From Cenococcum geophilum 1.58 (taxonomy: Eukaryota > Ascomycota > Dothideomycetes > Gloniales > Gloniaceae): a stretch of 64,000 bases of DNA. This document shows positions 25,110 through 37,700 of the stretch, piece by piece. The translations under genes were made by a program, and so were the position numbers. The stretch lies in contig KV748223.1 of NCBI GenBank assembly GCA_001692895.1, positions 620,001 through 684,000 on the forward strand. The letters run 5' to 3'. The number at the start of each line of letters is the position of its first letter. The stretch's first letter is position 1. The notes under the pieces were generated by a model. It saw only the letters and a program-made list of their open reading frames with translations, did not search any database and was not told the origin of the DNA.

Positions 25110-25457
25110 TATTACGGAGTGAGTATAAGCGACGATAATATATAGCAAGGTAGATATTATTAAGCTATATACATGAACTGTGTAAGGAGGTTAAGACGTT
25201 ACGTAAGGAAAGAAGGTAGGAAAACGGGAAGAAAGGGCATATATTGTTGACTTAGTTGCTTAGTTAATACGTATATAGGCAGAATAGGGTTTAGGTTATA
25301 GTCTTAGCAAAACTTAGCAGAATTTGGTGGAACTTAGCAGAATATAGCAGAATGCCGTAGATTGCCGTTAGATTGCCATTTCGCGGTTAGTCTCTAATTG
25401 CTAAGTTGGTGGAAATAGGTAGACGTGTGTAAGGTGTTATAGGGGTGTCCCGTAATA
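25110..25457 (-). repeat. E2 3' LTR
   Basis: 348 bp, starts TATTACGGAGTGAGTATAAG. Its end CGTAATA corresponds to CGTGACA in the partner. Confidence 0.92.
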
Positions 25458-28400
25458 ATACCCCCCCTTTAAACTTAAGCTTCTATAAGATAGGGCTGTA
25501 GTAGTTCTAGATAGAGTTTATAAAAGTCTTTTATAGCTTATATAAGTTCTATAAAGTTAATGGGTTTCTATAAAGACTTAGTAAAGCCTCTTTATTTCGT
25601 AAGATATATATATTAGTATTTCCGTTTATCGTACTTAATATTATTAATTCTTTTAATAAAGTACTTGTTCTCACCATCCACTTTAACTAATAGGGGAGGG
25701 TCTTATATCTGTCTAAGCAGGGCGTTTAATATAGGGGTAGTAGGGTAGAGGACTAACGTATAGAATACGGGGTGGATTTTAACCGTATTAGGGAGCTTTA
25801 GTTAGTAGGCATAAGGAGAAATAACCTTTTTAACCTTATAAGGGCTAGCGTTCTTCTAATTAAGTTTCTTAGTAGGTCGTTTTGTATTTAGATTTCTTAT
25901 ATCTAGCTAGACAAAATTACTAATTTAGTAGACTAGTGCTAGTGTTTATTTCTTATTTACTTTAGCTTTATAGACAGATTAAGCCCATATTATCTTATTA
26001 GTAAGGAACTATTATAGTTCCTCTATCTTCTCTATAAATTTATTTGCTTTTATAACTTATAAGGCGTAATAAGTAGGGTAAGGAACATTACTAAAGGGTT
26101 TAAAACCCATTTGTGGGTACTAGCTATAATTAGCTAGGAATGGGGAGACTTTTATAGTTTCTGAGACGGAATTATTTATAGTAAACTTAGTAAATGCAAG
26201 CCAGTTAATCTAGTTATCCTATAAATATAACGTGTATATCTAAATATACTATTCTATTATGGTATTTACGCGTTCTGTTTAGCTATCCGTTTTTAGGTAA
26301 TACGTAGTAAATAATAGTCCTTTAATATGGAGTTAAGTAGTTAGTTCTTTCTAGAATGCTAAAATAAACTAGTTGCCTTTATTAGAGATAATCGTTTTAG
26401 GGAGTCTATGGAGTTTCTATATATAATTTAGGAATAGTTAGGCGATAGTAGGCGTTAATATATTAGGGCAGGCGATTAAATATCTTATTTTAGATAGTCG
26501 GTCTATAACTACTATAATGTTTATATAACCTTTACTCTTAGGAAGGTTAATAATAAAGTTAATTAAGATATCCTTCTATCTTTGGTTTGGAATAGGTAGT
26601 AGCTTTAAAAGACCGTTATATGTCTTATGTAAGGCTTTAGCTTATTGGTAGATATAGCAGCTAGAGACGTACCTTTATATTATATTATATATATTTAGCC
26701 AATAATACTCCCGTTAGAGTAGTTTTAGGGGTTTTCCTTAGCCTAGGTGGCTAGCGACAGGTAGATTATATACGTGTTTAAGGAGTTTAAGCTTAAGCTT
26801 ATTATAATTAGGGATAACTAGATAGTTCTAGTAATATAAGCGGTTTCCGCGGGCTTTATATTTACTTAAAGAAATCTTTTTAGAGCGTCTAATGCTATCT
26901 TATATTAGCTTAAGCGTCTTTTAAATAAACTTATTATTTAGGTATTTATTAACTATAATTTATTTAATTAATTAATTAGTTATTTTAAGGACGTATACCG
27001 TAAAATCTTTAGTAGGAGGGTTAAATAGTTTAGGACGAAGTAGGGTTTAATTTTAGTAAGAGCGCGCTTCTTTTAGGGCTAGCGCGTCTTACGAGCGTTA
27101 GGTTAGGGCATTAGGCTTCTAGCCTTAGACGCTTAAGCAATACGTAATTAAGAATTAGAAATAAGATAGATATTCTAACTAGCGGGCCTAATAATAACTT
27201 AGCTATTTTATAGTTATAAAGTACTATAGGTTCTTATAGTCGCTAAGGACCTTAATTAGAAATCTAGCGCCTTCTAGTTTAGGTCGCCATTATTTAAAAT
27301 ATCTAATAATAGCTAATAATTCCTTATTGTAGATCTCGTAGTTATATTCGGCTAGGCTTAGTTATTTTAAGAAGTATGCTATAGGGTACAATACTCTATC
27401 CTCGTTATATTAAGATAGGATGCCTTTAATAACGTAGTTAGATAAGTCGGCTTCTATAATACTTATTCGGTTTAGGTTAAAGTATTAAAGTATAAGCGTA
27501 GTAGTAAATATAACCTTTAAATAGGTAAAAGCCTTCTTATATTCCTTATTAAAGATAAAGACTTTATCCTTTTAGGTTAGAGCTATAAGGGGTAAAACTA
27601 GGGCAGAGAAGTTATTAATAAACCATTAGTAGAAATTAGCAAATCCTATAAAGGCTCTTACGTCCTTAACGTTCTTGGGTTCTTACCAGTTTATAATTAC
27701 TTCAACTTTTTTTAGGTCTATTTATATACCGTTTATAAAAATAAGGAGTCTAAGGTATAAGACTTCCGTTTTATAAAACTTATATTTATCTATATCTAAT
27801 TATAGACTAGCTCCGTATAGGGCTTATAGGATAAGGTTAACGTATTTCTAATATTTGGTTAGGTTATTACTATATATTAGGATATTGTTAATATAAGCAG
27901 TATAGAAGATATCTAGGTAGGGGCGTAGGGTATTATTTATATAATGTTAAAACGAGCTTAAAGCGTTTATAAGGCTAAAGGGTATTACTAAGTACTTAAA
28001 TAATCTATATTGGGTATAAAATATAGTAAGCTATTTATCCCCTTTTATAATATAAAGGCGGTTAAATACAAAGATAATATTAAGCTTTATATAGTAATAA
28101 GCCTTACTTAGTTAGTTTAGCGTCTCTTATATTAACGGGATTAGATATTAGTTTTTAACGGTAACGGCGTTAAGAGCTTAGTAGTCTATATAGAAGCGTA
28201 AACCGCCACTAGGTTTCTTAACGAAGATCACTAGTACGGCTATAGGCGATAAGCTTACTCTAATAAATCCTTTACTTAGGTTCTTATTTAAATACTTTTA
28301 TAGCACTTAGAGTTTATTTTAGGATATCCTATATAAGGGTCTGAATCTAGGCTACTTTCCTTCTTTAAGTATAATCTTATAGTTGTATAGTTAGTATTCT

Positions 28401-28896
28401 AGTAGCTTATTAGCTTCCTTTTATAAGAATGCATCTAGGCAATAATAATACTCTATTAGTACCTTCGTGGCAGGGTTAGTATGCTTCTTTAGTGCTAAGG
28501 CCTTCTTAATATTGGCCATTGTAATAGCGAAGATTGTATACTCGGGTTTCTTAGCAAGTTGCGCTAGCGGGGTAGCTCTAATTATACGGATATCTAGGGT
28601 ACCGAGCTTACTTAGATTATCCATAGTTTTTTATTTAGGTTTAGGTTCGGTATTAGGTATAGAGTTAGTATTAAATTTAGGTTCGGGTTCTTTAAGAATC
28701 CTTTTTATAGTAGAATACTAGTCCTTTTGGTATTTTTGTGTATAGAGCTTTTGCTTAGCTTGGGGCGGTGCAGTGCTTAGTAATAACTTATAGAATTTAG
28801 TGGAATCTAGTGGATTCCTTGGGTACGGGGTAGATAGTTATAAAAATTTTAAACTGGTGGATTATAGTGGATTATTTAGATTTTAGTTCTGGGTCT

Positions 28897-29722
28897 TTTT
28901 TTATTTTTTTTTATTTTTATATCCGTTATATTATACTACGTACAATACTGCGCATGCAGCCTCTAGGCTATAGCGCTATAGTTCTATATATATAAATCCT
29001 TTCTAGGCAGCTTAATATGTACTAGTAGCTATGTCCTAGTAGTTTATAAATCCCTAAACTAGGGATTTACAGCTTCCTAGTAAGATACTAGGTTGCTAAC
29101 AACTATTAGGTAGTAAGAAAACNATAGGANAATANTAGANAAAATTNNAATAAAATNNTAAATAATCCTAACGCCTNTCCCTNTCCTTTTTATAGTTTAT
29201 TTCTNTCCTTTTGCTTTCTATAGTCTATCTACTAGGACTTTAGTAGGAGTTGCCTCCTTCTAGAGATCCTTCTACTCTTAGCCACTTCTTAGTAGCTATT
29301 TTTGTCCTACTTAAGAATAGAAAAAGCGCCCTTCTTCCTTTCTTTGTATAAAAAAGCTTCTCTAAGGAGAGAGAAGAGCCTATTTGTCTTTGCATTTCCT
29401 TTCTATCTTCCTAATGTAGTCTGCATTCTAGTAAGAGGTGCNTAGGGGTTTGTACCGCGNTACAGTCCTTAAAGCATCNACCTTCTTTATCCTTCCCTAT
29501 TGTTTTAGANAAGGATTTAAAGAAGCCTTTTCCTAGTTTTAGTTGAAAGAAAGCTNATTGTAGCTTTTTAGGATATTTATCCTTAGTAGCTTTAAAAGAG
29601 AAAGGGTAGTTTCCTTTACAGATTCTAGTATAGTGTTTTCCTTTGCTTTTATTCTGTTGCCAATTGTTTTTCCACTGTTTTAGTATCTTTTCTCTTGCTC
29701 GTTTCCCTAGGTAGGCTAGAAT
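28897..29722 (-). mobile_element. 5'-truncated LINE fragment (RNase H/zinc-knuckle end) inside E2
   Basis: The minus strand from 29722 reads almost without stops: LAYLGKRAREKILKQWKNNW, later YPKKLQ, then CFKDC, AVQTP, HLLLECRLH and RALFLFLSRTKIATKKW. This is the C-terminal Cys/His region typical of fungal LINE polyproteins. It ends leftward in an A-rich tail (complement of the T-run at 28897-28930). Flanks TTCTGGGTCT (28887-28896) and TTCTAGGTCT (29723-29732) look like a 10-bp target duplication. It is far less RIP-damaged than E2 around it and carries many ambiguous bases, so it is a late insertion from a multi-copy family. Confidence 0.8.
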
Positions 29723-31417
29723 TTCTAGGTCTAAGTAGCGAGTTATAAGGCACTTCTGCTTATAACGGGAGGTGGTAAATAGAAGCTTAAGGTTATTTTA
29801 ATTAATAGTTACCTTATATAGCTTTATCTAGGGTTGTTTAAGGATTACTAAGTAACCTAGGGTAGTAACGAAAAGTTTAATTAATTCTTTATGGTTTAGG
29901 TATTAGAGTCTTAGGAATACTACATAGGTAATATAGCCTAAGACGGTGCGTTTGCTATTAAATCTAAATACGTTAATATGCCGGTTAAGGGGGGTTAGGG
30001 TAAAACTATTATCTTATATAAAGATCTTATTAATAAATCCTATGCCGCTAGCTCCTATATTAATTAGGATTTAAGCGTTAGCCTATTAACTATTCTACTA
30101 AAGACGGCAGTTAATGGTTATACTATAGTCCTAAGAGTTAGAGTTCGTAACGTTAAATGCGTTTAATAAGATCCTATAGTAGAGCTGTCCTAGAGAGCGA
30201 CTTAGCTCTAAGACCTTCCTTTTAGAGGTAATCGGGGTAGGGTTCTTATAGAACGTTAGCTATAGCTTTGTTTTTATAAATAGTGCTTACTGGATATAGG
30301 GCTAGAACTAGATAAAGATTAGGGATAGTAACCGGAAGATTAATACGGTAAACGGCTGCTAGTATTAGCTATTTATAATTTGTGTTTAGGTATAGGGACG
30401 GAGTAGTAGTTAGAGAGGTAAGAGCTACTTCTATATTTAAAGTAGAGGCCTAGCTTAATACGTTGTTCTCATTTAGAGGACCCTAGTAGGGCGTACCCTA
30501 GGGTCCTAGTATTAATATCTATAGCGTTAGGGTGCTTAGGCTGAGATAATAACTTAGTAGATATTTATAGGGTTGCCGTATTATATTATAGAGCGGGCTT
30601 TAGTATTAGGCGTAGTATATTATTATATTATTTATTAATAACGTTTATATAGGCATTAAGGGCTCCTAGTAGGTCTACGCCTATTAGGGAGATTTTTAGT
30701 TTAGGGCTTAGGGATTTAATAAGGCTATTAATTAGTATAGAGTCGTTCTAGCCTATTTCCTTTATATAACGGTTAAATTTGGAGAAGTATACTGGGAAAC
30801 TTTTCGTTCCTTAAGTTATGTAGTTTATCTTTTTTTAAGTAGTAGCTTAGCGGTTTAGGTTACCATATATAGCTTTAAAAAGTACAACTAGGCTTTATAC
30901 TAAGTTTGGCTAAAGCGGTTTAATAAGGTTAGCTATATCTTCTTCTAGTTAACTTAGGGTTAGCTTTAGTTAGGTAACAGTTAGCGTTACCAGTTAGCTT
31001 ATTTTTAAGCTAGCTTAGAAATAATTAGAGCTTTTATTATTTACTAGTAAATACTAGGGGATCTAGTAGTTATTTAGATCGTTTTAATATAGTGGTTAGC
31101 TTAGGGTAAGTAGCTACTATAGGTTTAGGGCTCGCGTTCCACGTATTTATCTCTAGAGATAGCGTTTAGTCTTAAGGTTCTAGCGTAGGCATCTTAAGGG
31201 CGCGGACTTCTTAGAGGTCCTTAATTACTAGTATCGTGCTTCTTATTTAGCTTATTATTAATTTAAAGTGGCTTAGTTTTGTTTAAGGGCGTCTATAAAA
31301 GACTTTTATATCCCTACTAATTATTCTTAGAGTGCGGATATAATACTGGCGGCCGTTATAGGGGCTTTAGGTTCGTTCTGCATATTAATAATAGTATAGG
31401 TAGTTAACGTAATATAG

Positions 31418-31787
31418 TGTTATAGAGTAAGTATAAGCGACGATAATATATAGTAAGGTAGATATTATTAAGCTATATATATAAACTGTATAAGGAGGTT
31501 AAGACGTTACGTAAGAAAAGAAGGTAGGAAAATGGGAAGAAAGGGCATATATTGTTAACTTAGTTACTTAGTTAATACATATATGGGCAGAATAGGGTTT
31601 AGGTTATAGTCCTAGCAAAACTTAGCAGAATTTAGTAGAACTTAGCAGAATATAGTAGAATGCCGTAGATTGCCGTTAGATTGCTATCAGATTACCGTTA
31701 AATTGCTATTTCGCAGTTAGTCTCTAATTGCTAAGTTGGTGGAAATAGGTAGATGTGTGCAAGGTGTTACGGGGGTGTTCCGTGACA
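31418..31787 (-). repeat. E2 5' LTR with 22-bp expansion
   Basis: 370 bp, 22 bp longer than its partner. The extra length is one more degenerate unit of the AGATTGCCGTTA-type short repeat at about 31670-31710. Confidence 0.9.
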
Positions 31788-34313
31788 CTAGAAAGCCTTA
31801 CGGCCCTATAAAATATTTTAGCTTCCCCTTCTTAAAGTCCTAGCTAACCTATTTACTTTACTAAATATGATATACTAGAGAGTACGGATATAATAATAAA
31901 GTAATTAAAGTCCGTTAAGCTTTTTAACCCCTTACCACTATGTAACGGGATAGACCCTACCTTTAAAAATTAGAGAATTTAAGTATAAGAAAAGCTCCGT
32001 ATTAACTATAACTATTTCCTTTCTAAAGAAGCTAAAATACTCTACCTCTTTAGTTAAACTACTGGGGATACCTAACGGTACCTTTAAGCTAAGTTTAAGG
32101 ATAAGTCCCCTATCTAATTTATATCTATTAATAAGATAATACGGTACCTAGCAGCTATCTATATTAACCTAAATAAGGTATAGGACGCCTAGTATAACTA
32201 TAATTGCTTAATAATAAAACCAAACTAACCCTTTACTAAATTCTAGACTTAATTCCTATACTTTACGGAAGAAGGCTAGGTTCCCCTTAAGAATTACTAA
32301 TTAGACCTATATAATAAGCTAATAATCCGGCTATAAGAGAAGATTGCTATAACCTTAGATAACCTATTAACTTATAATAGACTTATAACTTATTACCTAT
32401 TATTAGATTTAGAACTAAAGCAAATTAATACTCGCCCTAATTAGTAGAAGTAACCCTATAGCGATTAAAGCTTATTAGCTATACTTATAGGAGCTAGAGT
32501 AAGAAGATAAGCTATAACCACTTTTATACTAAAAGCGGTTATAACTACGCACTAGCGAGCCTCGCCTGACTAGCTATATACTACGCCATTAATTAGTACT
32601 TATTATAATACTTTAATTAACCCTACCTTAGCTATATACTACAACTATAATAAGGAGGGTTACTTTACCTTATCTTGCCTAGAGCTAAAGGATATAGGCA
32701 ATATTAAGGAGATAGAGGAAGGAGAAACGTCTAACGAGTTAGGAAAAAAAGGACCCTAGGGAAAGACTCTCCCCTAAAGTACCCTATTAATCTTAAAGAG
32801 ATTAATCTTAGTTAGTTAATAGGTGGAAAGTATTTTATAGTTCTATATATAGTATCTTAAAATAGATATAAAGTTAATATAACCGCCCTAATTAATACTA
32901 GAGCAAATAGCTTTACCTTTATAAATACTGTTTATATAAATAATATTACTAAGTTTTTAAATATAGAAGCTATCCGACTAGAGAAGCCTATTTAGGTAAA
33001 AGGCTATAACAGCTAAGCCAGTTAGCCGGTTACCTACGTCTTAAAGTTATATATTACTCTTAACGGACGACGCTAATATAGTATCCCTTTTTATATCCTA
33101 GACCTAGGGTCCTATAATATAATCCTTAGATAAAAATAGATATCCTATTTTAATATTTAGCTAAATATATTATAATAACAGTTTATTTGGCTAGAGGATA
33201 GACTAAAGTTACCCTCTTTTATTAGGGAAATCTAAACTAACCGTAAGACACTAGCCGTAAGGGCTAACCTTACCTACTAGTAGGATATCCAGGCCCGTAA
33301 CCTAGCCTTTACTTAAGAAGACGCCCGCTATAAAGCTAGAAAGAACTCTATACTAATAAAGATACTCTTCTAAAGCGCTATATTTAAAAAAGACTCTATA
33401 TACGAAAGCAGGATAAATAGTAATATAGATAACGTCTAAATCGCGTGGATTTAACCGGTATAGAAAAGAACGCATTAATAGGATATAAAGGATAACCTCT
33501 AGAAGATGCAATAGGAGCTAAAAGGAGTAATAATAACGCTAGTACCCTAAAAGTCCCTAAAGCTATATACGCCCCTATTATTATATAACCCCTCCACTAG
33601 AGATATTGCCGTAATTAACGCTATAGTATTTTACTTTAATATATACCGAAAGGACAATAAGGCCTTTATAATAAGCCTATATAAGATTAACCAAATTATT
33701 AATAATAGGGAGAAAGAGCTAGCTAAGGAAACTAATAAGGAACTAGTTAAACACCTCCTTTCTACTATCTATATAAATTATAAGGATGCATTCTTAAGGG
33801 CGGCTTTAGATAAGTTACCCTTTTACCAGACGTACGATTATAAGATTTAATTAGAAGCTAATAACTTGCTAGGTTATAGCCCCCTTTACTAATAATTAAT
33901 AGATAAGCTAAAAGTAATAAAGTAGTACTTAATTGATAACCTAGATAAAGGGTTTATTAAGTTAAGTTAAGCCCCTTTTACTTCTCCTATCCTGTTTATA
34001 AAAAAGCCTAATAAAGGCCTTTGCTTTTATATTAACTATTAAAAGCTAAACGCTATTACTTTAAAGGATTAGTATTCTATTCCTTTAATTAATAAGACCC
34101 TTATACATTTAAGCTAGGTAAAGATCTTTACCAAACTTAATATCTGTTAAGCTTTCTACCGAATTAGGATAAACCCCGCATTTAAAGATTTAATAACGTT
34201 TTATACCTATTATAGTTCCTATAAATATAAAGTTCTTTCTTTTAGACTAATAAACGGACTAGCTATATACTAAAGGCATATAAATAACATTCTTTTTAAT
34301 TACCTAGATAAAT

Positions 34314-34738
34314 TGTAATGGAACCTTGTAGCAGGAACTACGATAGGCTTGTTAATAGGCTAGGTGTGTAGGAAATGCAAGTATAAAAGTCAACAACGTA
34401 ATAATAACTGGTGGAGTAGTTGCCTAATAGATTAACTCCAATTGTATTCTAAGAATCACTATAAGGAAGGAACTATCTAGGTAGGGACTAAGGGTCCTTA
34501 AATACACAACCGTACTCCTATAAAATCCTTCTTNTATATAATATACGTCTTATATATAAGGTACGTAAGTTCCTCCTATACCTCTCGTTTAATACGTAGC
34601 ACATTATATAATCTTAGTTACTATTTCTTGTTATATAGTTCTATTGGCTCTATTTTAGACCATGCCTAAATTAACTAACTAGCTTCTTCCGTCTCTTCTC
34701 TAAGTAGTTATAATATTGTACTTAAAGCGTCCATAATA
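34314..34738 (-). repeat. E4 3' LTR
   Basis: 425 bp, starts TGTAATGGAACC. The solo remnant at 17317 belongs to the same LTR family. Confidence 0.92.
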
Positions 34739-37700
34739 CCATCTCCCTCCTCTTTATCTTCGTCCTTAAAGATTTAAAATATCTCTAAGTTATTTACTAG
34801 AGGTATAATATCCGTCTAATTAATTTAGTTAATATTATTACTTATTATACCTAAAGCAATTTCTTCTTTATACGCCCAACGTTGTGCTTATACTGTTACT
34901 ACAATACTATCTCTTAGTGAGATTATGCTGTCTCCATATTCTTGTTGTTTAAAAGAGGGGTTAGTCTATATTACGTTGGCGAACCCGTCTTCGTAATAAC
35001 CGTCTTCCTATTTAAAGTGCACTAAAGTAAATATTTATTCGTCCTGTAACGTTTACTCTACTTTTAATACTAAATATACGCGACCTATTACTCTTAATAG
35101 TTGTCTGGTTCCCTAATTAATTTATTTTAGGGTCTTATATTTAATCTGCTGCTACGCGGCTAGATAGTAAACTGTCTTAAGCCCTTACTAAGTTAGAATA
35201 TTCTTATAACGCGGAATAGAAGGCCCTAGATACCCAGATCGCGGCGTTTACTTAGTTACTCCGTCTTAAAAAGGTTTATAAGAAGGTTTATTTTAAGAAG
35301 TAGAAACTTATAAAATAAGGTTTATAGAAACTTAGTAATAAAAGAATGGATTTTTTTCTAATAGGGAAGGAAACAGATTTAAGTAGTTCGGTAACTACTC
35401 TTCTTAGGTCCCCCTTAGGTGACTTATTCTTTAGCGATCCTTTTTTATTAATGCTGCCTAACCTAATCTCCTCTAATACTCCTATACCTTTCTTATAGCG
35501 TTCTTTAAATTCTTTAGTAGCTTCTAGGTAGTCTTAGTATAGCCTATCCACTTAACCTTATACTATGTTTTATTATCAACGTCCTTATAACTAATAATCT
35601 TTAAAACTTGCTATTTATCTTCTTCCTGTTCTTTATATATGTCTACTTTATAAACTAGCGGTTTAATATTCCCGTATACTAGCTCTAGTATTATAATATA
35701 CTATATAGGGTAGATCTTTATCTTAGCTGGTAGGTTTAACTTAAATATAACTAGTAAAATCCTTTATATAATTTTAAAAGGTCCTAGTCTAATATAGTCT
35801 AACTTCTTACTTAGTTATTAACTCTTAAAATTTTTATATAGTAGCCACACTTTATCTCCCTCCTTAAGATCTAGTCCCTTAGATCTTTTAGCATTATAGT
35901 ACTTTTTTATTCTCTCTTATACTTTTTTTGCTAATTTTATAAGGTTTATATAAAGATTTATTAACGTCTTTATTCTTTCTTTAGCTGTGCTACTTATTTT
36001 CTTTACTTACTATAGTAATAACGATATTCTTGGCTTATATCTATAATTCGCCTTAAATAGTAATATGCCTATTCCTTCTTAAGGTGTTGCATTGTATGCA
36101 AACTATATAACTAGTAATAGCGATACCTAATTGTTTTATACATAATTAATATAATGCCTTAGATACTACTCTAGCGTCTAATTTAATCTTTTTGTTTAAC
36201 CGTCTATCTGCAGATAATACGCGGTAAAAGTTGCTGCTTAAACTTCTTATTCTGCTAAAAATACTTCCTAGAATACTGTTATGAATCTTAGATCTCTATC
36301 CAATATAATTTTACTTAGTACTCTATATCTTATAAACACTTCTTTAATATAGATTCTAGTAATATCCTCCGCTAAGATTTCTTCTATATATGCTATAAAG
36401 TACCCCCACTTTATAAGCTTGTCTACTATTACTAAGATCGCGTTATAATCTTGTCTGGTAATAGGATCTCTTAACTTTAGTAACTTAATAATAAAATCCT
36501 ATAATATAACCTCCTATGGTCTTTCTAGTATTTTAATAGGTTGTAGCCCTCTATATAGCTTATGCCTTATTAGTTTATTCCTTTAGCAATCTAAACACTC
36601 CTTTATAACTTTTCTTATGATATTTTAGATTCCATTAATAATATACTCCTCCTAGAGTCTCGACACTAAGCCCGTGGCTTTATTATGTCCTTAAGTCATT
36701 CCTTTATAGAAATCTTCTATAAAATGCTCTGCTATACTTCTTAGGATGTACTTTACTTCTTAATTTTCGTATATATCCGTTTATAGATCTTCTAGCTATG
36801 CTTTTAGAATTCTTTATACCTAAAAGCTTTTTAGTGTCTTATAGACCTTATCTAGTTCTTCTTAAGTTGCTATAATTTTTGGATAATTATACTTAATTAA
36901 TCTGTCTATGTCTTTTCGCAGTAAAGCCCCTAATAGCTTTTTATTATTTTGTAGTTTAGCTTTTTAACTTAGAGTATCTGCTCGTGTATTGTCTGTACCC
37001 TTAGTATACTAAATCTTAAAATGGTATTCCGTAAGCATCTCTGCCTATTTAACCTATCTTTAGTTAAGTTCCTTTATTATTAGGAATCCTATTAGGTTTT
37101 TATAATCTATCTTAACTATAAATAGTTTCTCTATGCCTTATAAGAATGCTTTCTATTTTTTAAGTATTATAACTATACCTAATAACTCCTTGTTGTAGAT
37201 GTTATAGTTTAACTCTAGTGGTATTATCTTCCAACTATAGTATGCTACTAGGTGCCATCTATCTTAATATTTTTATATAAAGTATGCCCCTAGTATAAAG
37301 TCTAATACATCCGTTTCTATAACCGTCTCTAGTCCTAGTTAGTAGATTTTAAGAACTAGCTCCTAGGTAAATAACCCTTTAACTTTCTTAAATAGCTCTT
37401 ACTGTTTCTTTCCCTATGCCTATAGTTCTTCTTTCTTTATTAATCGCGTAAATAGCTTAATATCCTTTAACTATTATACTATAAACCTTCTATAGTAATT
37501 GCAAAACCTTAGAAATAACCTTAACTATATAACATTCTCTAGTTCTTACTAATTCACTATAGCCTTAATCTTCTTTAGATCTATGCTAAGTTGGCCTAGT
37601 TTAATAATAAATCTAACAAAATCGGTCTTTCTAGTAAAGAACTCGCATTTCTTAATTGCTACTAGTATCTGTTCTTTTTATAGTCTCTTTAAAACCCATT

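Larger units (their letters stand above)
25110..31787 (-). mobile_element. E2: Ty3/Gypsy retrotransposon inserted in E3 gag
   Basis: LTRs 25110-25457 (348 bp) and 31418-31787 (370 bp) are flanked by CTAGA (25105-25109, 31788-31792). The complement of a polypurine tract (ATACCCCCCCTTTAAA) adjoins the left LTR, so the element reads on the minus strand. The reverse transcriptase box reads TAYINNILIYS near 27880. A residual open piece at 28421-28624 fits the polymerase N-terminal linker (KALALKKHTNPATKVLIEY). A foreign LINE fragment (28897-29722) sits between its polymerase and gag parts. Frames are destroyed by RIP-type stops. Confidence 0.92.
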
